A DNA stretch of 64,000 nucleotides from Sipunculus nudus (Eukaryota > Annelida > Sipuncula > Golfingiida > Sipunculidae). Of this stretch, positions 51,251-62,200 are shown piece by piece. Where the stretch lies: contig CM049316.1 in assembly GCA_026874595.1 (NCBI GenBank), positions 12,638,839-12,702,838 on the forward strand, given 5' to 3'. Below the pieces are notes generated by a model. It was not told the origin of the DNA. It saw only the letters and a list, made by a program, of their open reading frames with translations, and did no database searches. The stretch's first letter is position 1; each line of letters starts with the position of its first letter. A program made the translations under genes and the position numbers.

Positions 51251-54052
51251 TTTTAGCGAACCTGTGAGCATATGCAGGGATTGGGGGTGTCCGTCCACCT
51301 ATGTTTGTACATTAACCCAAGCTATCTCAAAAACTGGTTGAGCTAGCACCACCAAATTTTATGGCAGAATCAGTCTCATGTCAAAACTTATTTTTTTGCT
51401 ATCTGCATTGACTTAAATTTTATAGGCAAAAAGCTAAAGAACATTTAAAAATCTTCTTCTCTGAAATTTCCCATCCAAATTTTTCAATATTTCACAGAAA
51501 TAATCCCTGAATCAATATGTCACAGATTTGTTTGAATGGTTTCAGTTCAGTGATTTAGGCTGAATTACAAGAAGCTGAACTTTGTCATTTCTTTATAAAA
51601 ACATACAAAAATTACAGTCTCAAGAATGACTGGAGCAATCATTGCCAGATTTTATGCAAAGGTTGGTCACATGAGTCATATTTGAAATTGAGGTATTGGT
51701 GCCACCTGCATCGACCTTTTTTGTACAAGGGTCATCAGTCATCAGTATATTAGCCCATCATTTCTCAGGAATAGCAGGAGGTAGCATCCCCAGATTTATG
51801 CAAAAATCTGTCACATATCAAATGTTGTAGGATTGAGCTTTTTGTGGTACCATCTGCATCAGCTTTCATTTTACAGGGAAAAGCTTGAAAACCTTTGAAA
51901 ATCTTCTTCTCCGAAATCATACAGCCATATTGTTCATTATTTCACAGAAATGATGCCAAGTTCTCTCAAGTTTGTCATTGAAAATGGTTTGGGTTTGATG
52001 AATTTTTGCTGAGTTACAGGAATTTGAACTTAGTCGTTTGGCCAAGTAAACATACTAACATGACAGTCTCAGAAAAGACAGGAGCTAGCATCACCAAATT
52101 TTGTGCAAATATTGGTCACATTACTTATATTTGAATTTAATAGAGGTTTTTGTGGCACTACCTACATCAAACTGTTTTCAAGGGCAAAAACCTCGTAATT
52201 TTATCCTCTTTTAGCTTAGAATTATTATTGATGAAACTGTAGTGCTGAATGTTAAATTTTTTGCAAGAATTATTCTAGGGTAGGGTTCTGTCAAGTGTAT
52301 AAGAATAGATTGGGTTTCTTGATGTTAGGTAGAGTCATAGAAAGCTGAAGTTGGTCTTGTTGCAAGTAGTAAGCCTATTACAAACTGAGGACTGCAGTAG
52401 TCTTCTTCTGCAACTCTGTTTTTTCAACTTCTGATACATTGCACAAAAATGATTCTTAGGTGGCCTTTGTTCAAGTTTACTTAAATGATTTTTGGCAGAA
52501 TGGTTGGACCTTTAACAATGAAAGGACTGTGAGATACTCTGGTAAACAAAGCTAGTACATTTATTGTATTAACAGACTGAGCTCTTTGGGTATATGAGCA
52601 GAGCTGTAAAAGCAATATAAATAATTGGTTCTATATTCAGCTTATATGTAAGATAAATCTATGTGTAAAAAATATCTGTATTCTGATTTTTCTTCCAATA
52701 GGCTTCCTAGGAAGGAAAGGGGGACATTGATTTGGGTTTGTCTGTCTGTCCCTCCGTCTGTCTGATGGTCCTTCAGGTTTTTCATTCCACTGGGACAACT
52801 TTCCCAAATTTTATCTGATTTCATTCAGATTATGGTCAGTGATTGCTCTCATGCTTACCTTGGTTGGAATTGGTTTTGGAGTGCCTGTCTCATGAGATAT
52901 AATACAATATGATATTTCATTTTTATATGATGAATAAGCATATTTAGTTTCACTAATCACCAACAGGTGTCACAGGCAGTGGACATAAATTATTTGAATT
53001 TTTTACAGTACCCACCAGGTGCTGCCATCTTTACAGCGTGGTTAAAACTATTCGTACTTACCAAAGACTTTAAAATCATCCTGGACTTGAAAGCAAAAGC
53101 AAGGAACATAAATTTCTTGAATTTGCTTTTATTCTAAACATTTAGATGAAAAAAACCTGATGAATATGTAAGCTTGAAAAAAGTATTGTAGCAAAAGTCT
53201 TTCAGTATGTGTAAATAGGTTTACCAACAGGCCAAGATTGTGTGTGTATCTATAAATAGCTTAGCAGACTGCCAACTATTTCAGATTTTTTAACAGGCCA
53301 AGTTTCAGTCTGGATCTGTTTATAGCTTTGGCAGACTGCCAATTGTATTAGATTAGGCAACAGGTCCAGACTTCATACAGTATAGCCAAATACAGGTCAA
53401 AAGTTCATTCAGTGCAGTAGCTGCAGCTGCTAATTTGTTCTGGTTCCCTCAGGCAACTGCCTTCCCCACCTGAGCTTCATCAGCCCAGTGCACTGGACTC
53501 AAGAGAAGTGTGATGTATTGGCCCGAAATTTTGACTTGTCATGCATCTTTGAAAGTTTCTGGTACACAAGACTGGTGTCACCACCTACAAAGATTTTTTA
53601 ATAGTGTATGTCCCTGCTTATTTCTCAGGATGGATTTGATATATCATCCTGAAATTGTGCATATATTTACATCTTGGATAGCTTTATAATATACAAGACT
53701 TGTGGCACCACCTTCAATTGTTTTGGGTTTCATTAGCTTAAGAGTGGTTTGATTATCTGCCTGAAATTTAACATGTTCATACATCTTCGATGACCTTCTC
53801 ATACACAAGACTGGAGGTGGCAGGCATAACCATTTTCTGTTGTTTACATCCATGCCAGTATTTCAGGAGTGATGTTTGTGTAATAGGTGCTTGTACTTTA
53901 GTTAAAAATGTTAAGTTCTTGCATTGTACATGTGCATGTCACACTTGAACTTAATTAATCAAGTACTTTTCAAATAAGCATGTTATTCTGGAAGCATTAT
54001 ACCTGATGAATATCCCATTCCACAGGTTTGCATTAGGCCTGTAGGCCTTGTT
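51251..54052 (+). mobile_element. Family-B element, copy 5
   Basis: Head ttttagcgaacctgtgagc and tail cacaggtttgcatt, aggcctgtaggcct, tgtt. The interior keeps the order seen in copies 1 and 3: palindrome units, an 'agtcattt…ggccaagtaa' stretch, then the gcagactgccaactat segment. A ~500-bp segment (52530-53100) has no counterpart in the other copies I compared. Confidence 0.7.
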
Positions 54053-56052
54053 CCAATTTTTGTTAAAAAAACTACTTTTAACCAGTTATTTTTGCTTTAT
54101 AGTATGCAACTAAAAATGCTGTGGATTGCCATGAAAGTGTGCTTGCATCATCATGATTGCACTTAAATAGTAACTTTTTACAGGTTTAGAATAATTTCAG
54201 TTTATTGAATTCAAATGCATCTATCAAAACGGAGAATAAATAATAACATTTGTGTTTCAGACCTACTTTTCACTTCTGTTTTCTTGCTGTCTTTTGTTTC
54301 ACTTTTGTAAAACATGTATTTCCGTTCATTCTTCATTTTTATATTTTATATAATGGTGTGCCGGACAGTTTGTTAATAAATATGCTCAACCTAAATATTT
54401 ACTTCTTAGTAGATTGACCAATGCCCCCTTGTCCTCACCATGCTTTAAAACATCATTAACTAGAAAGATGTGGAAGCTTTCAGAAGTTCTATGCAATTAC
54501 CGCAGATAAAAGCTTCCCCACCAAGCTGAACCCAGCAAGAACAACGAAGTTAATAAGGCCCGCATCCATGAAACGAGAGGGCTAATGCACAGACCTGATG
54601 GATATTGCTCACGTTATCTTCTCCTCTGACACCCAAAACTGTTTTATCACAGGGCAATGATCCAAAATACCCATCACCACTCGTGGCCAGCATGTGGCCA
54701 CTAAGCGAAGGTTTCCTGCTTCACAGTTTTTCGTTCATTTTGCCCAAATTGGTTCAAATGAATCTATTGGCCCCTGGATGGGCTAAGTGGGGCCTTCAAC
54801 AGATTCGCCACAGCTGTAGTTATTGAAAGTTATATTTAGCTTATGTACCTCCAGCAGCATAGGTGTTTCGACATTAAGAAAGTGGATTAAAATCCTTATC
54901 TCCAGTTTTTAGGAGCTAATAACACATGTACCTTCTCACCAGTTAAGTACAGAAAGACTCAGCCCCCTGTCTAGACGATGCATTACTGGGCCTTTCAGGT
55001 AATTCCAGTCCTCTGGTGATTAAGGTAATTCAACTTCTGCGTGGAAATTACCAACAGCCAATGAAACCAAAGATTTTAACCCAGGTCATTCAATTGACCA
55101 AGCTGCGGCTAGTCAGGCACAGTGTTTGGGCCTATTCTGCTGAAGTCACCACATTTTATCATTATCATATCTTCAAACTATATTCAGTTCACTGATGATA
55201 TACCTCGGTCCTAATGCAATAACATTTAACTGGACCTTATTCCTGTGGCAGGCCTAAATAACATGGTTACTATTGTGACATACTGGTTACCTTAGTGACA
55301 CAGATTTCCCTGGGCATAAGTCACCTACATTACTTTTGTTATCTTTTTGCAACACACCCCAGGCTGATCTGATTTGGTTTATTTAAATTTTGCTTACATT
55401 TTACTTGTTAGAAATATTATATACATCTAGGTAAGGAAAAAGCGACTTTGCATGTTATTTTTATTTTCTGCATATATATAACCACACAAGTGGAACATAT
55501 AATCAAATAATATGAGAAATATAGAACCAAGATATTAGAAGAGGGTGGGGGTTTGACCGAATCTGAACATTTAGTGGTAGCTTTCTGTCAGGTGTTTCTT
55601 TTTTCAGGTCTGTCACTAGGATTAAAGTTAGAGTAGACCTTGGCCGGGGGATGTCTTAGCTTGGAAGAAAATCTATCACCTTGAGGTTATTAGCCCTGCA
55701 CCCTGTTTCTCTGTTTCAAAGGGTTTTATATTTTGTCAGTTGTCCTTTGGATGATGCCACCTGTGTATTGTTAGAATAATGAATTTTGACATGCTTAATG
55801 ACGCTACTTGAGGATACACGTCATTTACAACTCTGCCTCATATTTATGATATATTGTACCAGTAGGCATATTTTATTTTCTTTCATGTTATTTGATCTGT
55901 GCTGATATTTAGAATATGCATATTTTGTATCACCAACATAATAATTTTTTTGCAAGACTCAATCTCAACGTAGATGAGATTCATACACCTGTTTTACCTT
56001 AATTACCTCATTACTTAAATACCTGATGTGTTACCTGTTTGATCTATTACAG
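54053..56052. other. Upstream flank or intron of VAC14; no exon recognised
   Basis: 54480-55130 is noticeably more GC-rich than its surroundings, but no VAC14 N-terminal motif or other coding pattern is visible. The 73-codon frame at 54605-54826 is unassigned. It could be intron, regulatory sequence or an old repeat. Confidence 0.5.
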
Positions 56053-56220
56053 GAGGCCTCACACTATGTAACAGACCTTGTTAGGCCAGTCCTGGCCTGT
56101 TTCTCAGACTCAGACAGCAGGGTTCGCTACTATGGATGTGAGTCACTGTACAACATCGTTAAAGTGGCTCGAGGCTCTGTGCTTCCTTTCTTCAATGATA
56201 TTTTTGATGGGCTTAGTAAG
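56053..56220 (+). CDS. VAC14: VAC14 exon A (56 codons)
   Basis: Acceptor ctattacag precedes GAG at 56053 and donor gtgagt follows at 56221; the exon is in phase 0 at both ends. It encodes a HEAT-type helical pair beginning [19 protein letters not shown] and ending [11 protein letters not shown]. The [17 protein letters not shown] segment is the most conserved block and fixes the identification. The open frame runs 9 codons into the upstream intron with an ATG at 56026, but the conserved sequence begins only after the acceptor, so I do not treat that ATG as a start. It corresponds to about residue 90 onward in vertebrate VAC14. Confidence 0.95.
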
Positions 56221-59200
56221 GTGAGTTCTTATACTTCTCATTATGTTAGATTCTCAACTGACTAAACTGTTGAAGAAATATTTTAAAAATTGTTCTCTGT
56301 AAAATTAAGAAATATGATGCTCTGAGTACAAGCATTAAATTGTATGAAATGTGAGGTTTTGTAATGCTGTTTACATGTCCCACAGTTTCTGATTAAAGCT
56401 TTACCTTAATTAAAGCAGTCATCACAATTAAATAAAATGAGATATACACACACAAAAATCAAAAGACTGTGAATATGTGGTTAATTTATTATTGCTGTAA
56501 ACATTGCCTTGTGTCCTGATTAGACAATACACACATATAGGATATATTCAGCAGTACATGTGCTGCTATCTGGCAGGCATATATACAATCAGAATCTGTT
56601 GCTGTATGTGCCTTCTGAGATAAGGTGTAATGTCACATGATTGTTTCAGCTGACAGCAGACCCAGACCAGAATGTGAGAAGTGGCTCAGACTTACTGGAC
56701 AGACTAATGAAGGTGGGTAAAGCCAATGTTCAATGTATGCGTATGCAGTACAAAAGTGTATGCAGCTAGGAAATGCACACATATTATGTATTCTCTTGGA
56801 GCACATGCGCTTGAATTTCTATTAGTGTAGATTTTGGTTAAATTTGTTACTTTTCTGGGTCATATTACTTATCCGACCTTTTCCAAGCATTTTCGCACTA
56901 TATATGGTCCATATCTTTATTATTTACTTAATATTTGAGACAGGCAGGCAAGAAGCCACCGTCTTTAGGTCTAGCAGCCATGGCATAGCAATTGAGGATG
57001 TGCTTTCTGATTGGTTCATATGTCTATTACTGGAATCTTCAGATGGTGATACGGCTGACGTAACAATGGTTCAGCCAGTCACGCATGTACTTCAAATTGA
57101 GCCCGAAACCGATGTGCCATGGATGTCAGGCTTATAAAGGGGGCCTGCATGCCTATCTCAAATATTAAGTAAATAATAAACAGATGAACCCAACAGTGCA
57201 AAAAACGCTAGGAAAATGTCAGATAAGTAATAGTTATAAGGAAATGATCCAGAAAAGAAATATATTTAACAGAAATCTACACCAATAGAAATTCAAGCGC
57301 CTTTTCTTGGAGTGATTTCACACGTGCGTATGCAGTACATATGTATGTATACATATGCAGCACATTTTGATGGCTCACAATTGCAATTGTAAACACATAC
57401 GCATGGTAATGGATAAGGAAAGTCCACACTTTGACGTCATGTGATAGGGTATTCCTCTGGTAAATGACTTCTCTACACCTGCAGCTGTATTGTATAGACC
57501 CAATTTTGCTACATATGTTTTGCATATGCATACATGTTAATGGAATCACAGGCATCAGTTTTCTAACTACTTTACACATATGTACTATGTATGGGTTGAT
57601 AATTTGATATATATACTTATATATATATATTTCTAGGCTATATTTTGCTGGCTAGTTTATTACTTTTTGGAAATAGTTTTGCATAAATTTAATAGTTATT
57701 TTACACTCCCTGTTGTGCATTACATTAAATGGCCACTACACTTTATGTAAAAGAAACTCAGACACCATCCGAGGGAAGTGGATGTGTGAATGAAAAGCAA
57801 GGTTAATGTAGAAACGTGATATTGGACTATTTGTAGGACATTGTGACAGAGAGTGCATCCTTTGATCTTGTGGCATTTATACCCATGCTGAGAGAGAGGA
57901 TTTACACCAGAAACCCATTTGCCCGCCAATTCCTGGTGTCCTGGGTAGGTATACCTCTATAAACACATGTTTTACTGTGTTTGCATTTATTTTTTTGCTC
58001 AACTGTAAGATCATGAATAATTTGAAATTTTTATAGCTATTGACCAAGCATACATGTCTACCCATCTTATACGTAGTCAACATAGGTGCACATGTGATAT
58101 CAAAGGTATACGTTTTAGAAACCAGCAGTTAAATGATCTGAGAGAAAAGTAACATTTTTTATGCAGTACAGACTGTATTGCATAAAGGTATAATCACTTC
58201 CACTTTCATTTACAAATATTAATATACAGTTGCAACTCTAAATATACCAAAAATAAAACTGTACCTCTTTTTTTCATATTCTAAAATTTTATAAATTACT
58301 TTCATAGGCCACTTCAGCATACCACTTAGACATATGTGTCCCTATTATTTTGGTAAGACATAGTTGTCTTTTTATGTTACATGTTTTAGACAAATCACAA
58401 ATGACTAATAATTGACTGAAAATAGAGAACTAAGTAAACACTGAGTCAAACATGACTTGTACAGAAAATTGCACTAAGGTAGCCATCCATCCTTTTTCAA
58501 CAAAATTGCTACACACACCCAGTAATCTTAACATATGTGAGGAATAAACACAAAAGGAAACATGTTGATATACAATGCAAATTCCATCTGTATAGTGACC
58601 GCCTTCACTTCCTGTGCCTCACATGGCTATCAATCACAAAACATAACATGATGGGAGACATGCTGGCATGCAGTGAGAAAATCAACAAAAATACAAGGGG
58701 ATTTATCAATATATGCTGAATTATTGAATCCTTTTTGCATAGAGTATGTTTTGTTGGCAAATAAATGAACATATTTTTTCTGGTTTATTCTCAAATATAC
58801 AAAACTTAAAAGCAGTGAGGCATTCTAAAAACATTTGAAAATGTTTTTATTCCCATTGAACTGTCAATGCAGGTTTCAACATGGCTCATGGGGCTTCTCT
58901 GACTTTCAAGTACACCCTCTTACATGGTAGGGGTAAAACAGCTGCTACTATTAACAATCCCCTCACGCAAAAGTTTATTGTCTGGGTCATTCTCATTGAG
59001 ATACTCTATATATTTGTAACTGTTGTGTTTTTCAGGTCAGTGTTCTTGACCATGTCCCTGACATTGACATGCTGGTGTTTCTGCCTGAGATATTGGATGG
59101 ACTCTTTCATATTCTTGGTGACTCAAGCCCAGAGATAAGGAAAATGTTAGTCCATATAATAAAAGCACGTTGCTTTAATGAGTAAAATTATAGAGAGGTC

Positions 59201-62200
59201 AAAAGCAGCTATTTAGTTTTATTCTGTTCAAGATATGGAAATGTGAATGTGACCACAGCTATTATACAGTATTAACATTATTCCTGCTTGGACTAAACTG
59301 AGTTTACCATCGATGGTTAATTATGATTTTGTTTATTAACCACATACACAGGTTTTTTTCTGCATAGTTATAAATATACAATGATTAAGATGGAAAATTT
59401 TGAAATATAGAATTAATTACCGGTACTTTATTTCATTTGGTAATGATACATTAAGTGAGAAGCTGATTTTGAATTGTACAGTGATGTGTGTTGCTGGTAT
59501 CAGAAATAAGAACTAAATACTGTATGTGTGTTAGAGAGAGGCCAGAGGTAGCAGGTGTTTGGGAGGTGGTGTGGATATGTGTGTGTGAGTGAGGGGAGTC
59601 ATGGCTGTTCATAGATTGGGGTGTTGGTTGTGGGTTGGAAGGTCTGGAAAAAGTTATTAAATGCAGGAAATATGTCAGTGATGAGCAAAGATCAAGAAAA
59701 GACAGTGACACATGTTAACCAGGTCAACATTTATTATAACATACATTGTTTCTCCTGATTCTAATATCTATAACGGCTTACAGGTGTGAAGCAACCCTTG
59801 GAGAGTTCCTTAGGAATATCTGTAAAACAGAACGCACTCTGAACTTCCCCACCATGGCCAACATCCTGATCCTGCACAGCCAATCAACAGGTAAATACAG
59901 GTGATACAGGTGTCTACTCTGATCCTGCACAGCCAATCAACAGGTAAATACAAGTGAGACAGGTGTGTATTCTGATCCTGAACAGCCAATCAACAAGTAA
60001 ATACAGGTGATACAGGTGTGTATTCTGATCATGCACAGCCAATAATCAGGTAAATACAGGTGATACAGGTGTGTATTCTGATCTTGCACAGCCAATCAAC
60101 AAGTAAATACAGGTGATACAGGTGTGTATTCTGATCATGCACAGCCAATAATCAGGTAAATACAGGTGATACAGGTGTGTATTCTGATCCTGAACAGCCA
60201 ATCAACAAGTAAATACAGGTGATACAGGTGTGTATTCTGATCATGCACAGCCAATAATCAGGTAAATACAGGTGATACTGATGTGTATTCTGATCCTGCA
60301 CAGCGAATCAGCAGGTAAATACAGATGATACAGGTGTGTATTCTGATCCTGAACAGCCAATCAACAAGTAAATACAGGTGATACAGGTGTGTATTCTGAT
60401 CATGCACAGCCAATAATCAGGTAAATACAGGTGATACTGATGTGTATTCTGATCCTGCACAGCCAATCATCAGGTAAATACAGGTGTGTATTCTGATCCT
60501 GCACAGCCAAACAACAGGTAAATACAGGTGTAATCCTTATCCTACACAGTTAACAGGTAAATACATGGGGTTTTTTTTTCGGGTGTATATTCTCAACTTT
60601 CCCACCATGGCCAACATCCTAATCCTACTTGTTATACAGCTGACATAACTTATAGAACTGAGTACATGTAGGTAATATAGCTGTAAAGCTGACTGAAGTT
60701 GTTTAAAGACATGTCTTTGGTTATAGGGATTATAATGGTGTATGTTTGATTATACAAATTATAGAAGTGTGCAAAAGGTAGTGCAACTGATTATACAGGT
60801 TATCTACAGCTGATTATTCAGTGTAAGTCTATTAAAAACACATAAGGGTATATATTAACTTGCTTCAAAAATGCTGTAAGAAAAGGAAGTAGCTTATGTA
60901 CTCTGACTTATAAATATAGGTTATATAGTATAATCCCCTGTTAACCTTTCAGATTCTCTGATCCAACTGACTGCCATCTCCTGGCTTAGGGAGCTGATGT
61001 ACTCTAGCTTACTATACAGGTTATAGCTCACCTCCTGTTAACCTTTCAGATGCTTTGATACAGCTGACTGCCATCTCCTGGCTAAAGGGGTCAGATTCTC
61101 AGATCCAGCTGACTGCCATCTCCTGGCTTAAGGAGCTGATGTACTCTAGCTTACCATACAGATTATAACTCGGCTCCTGTTAACATTTCAGATGCTCTGA
61201 TCCAGCTGACTGCCATCTCCTGGCTTATGGAGCTGATGTACTCTAGCTTACTATACAGGTTATAGCTCACCTCCTGTTAACCTTTCAGATGCTTTGATAC
61301 AGCTGACTGCAATCTCCTGGCTAAAGGGGTCAGATTCTCAGATCCAGCTGACTGCCATCTCCTGGCTTAAGGAGCTGATGTACTCTGGCTTACCATACAG
61401 ATTATAACTCGGCTCCTGTTAACCTTTCAGATGCTCTGATCCAGCTGACTGCCATCTCCTGGCTTAAGGAGCTGATGTACTCTAGCTTACTATATACAGG
61501 TTCTAACTCACCTACTTTCAACCTTTCAGATGTTCTGATCCAGCTGACCACCATCTCCTGGCTTAAGGAGCTTATGTGCTCTAGCTTACTATACAGGTTA
61601 TAACTCACCGCCTGTTAACCTTTCAGATGCTCTGATCCAGCTGACTGCCATCTCCTCGCTAAAGGAGCTGATGTACTCTATCTTATTATACAGGTTATAA
61701 CTCACCTCCTGTTAACCTTTCAGATGCTCTGATCCAGCTGACTGCCATCTCCTGGCTTAAGGAGCTGATCCTGCTGTCAGGCCGGACCATGATCCCCTAC
61801 ACCTCTGGTATCCTGACCGCTGTACATCCTTGCCTGGCCTATGAGAACCCAAAGAGGAAAAGTATCCTTTTAATAAATGCCAAAATCATTTGCTGCATTG
61901 TTTTTATGCAACCATTATATTTGAAGGGGTTTTCTGTTTTTTATTCCTAAAATTAACTTAGACTTGTGAAAGTTTTGTAATCATACAGTTTCTTTGCCAA
62001 ACAGCAAATAATCTGTTAAAATTATATTGAAAACCCCAGGAAAATATGGCAGAGATTGAGTAAGGCATGTTTAGAAACCTTGAACTGATAATTTATACTG
62101 TATTTATCAAAATGGCAGACAGTCTTTTCAGTATATATATATTAAATGAGTTGATCTTTTCTATTGTGTTCCATAATATCTGTGCTTTATTGTGTTGCAT

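Noticed and set aside
56844-57137. 97-codon ORF between VAC14 exons B and C as an extra exon or nested gene
   Set aside because: It lies inside the fold-back MITE, starts in one inverted arm, and exon B joins exon C in frame without it.
61402-61608. Minus-strand ORF with repeated SLSQEM-VSWIR as a repeat protein
   Set aside because: It is the antisense of tandem decoy copies of VAC14 exon F.
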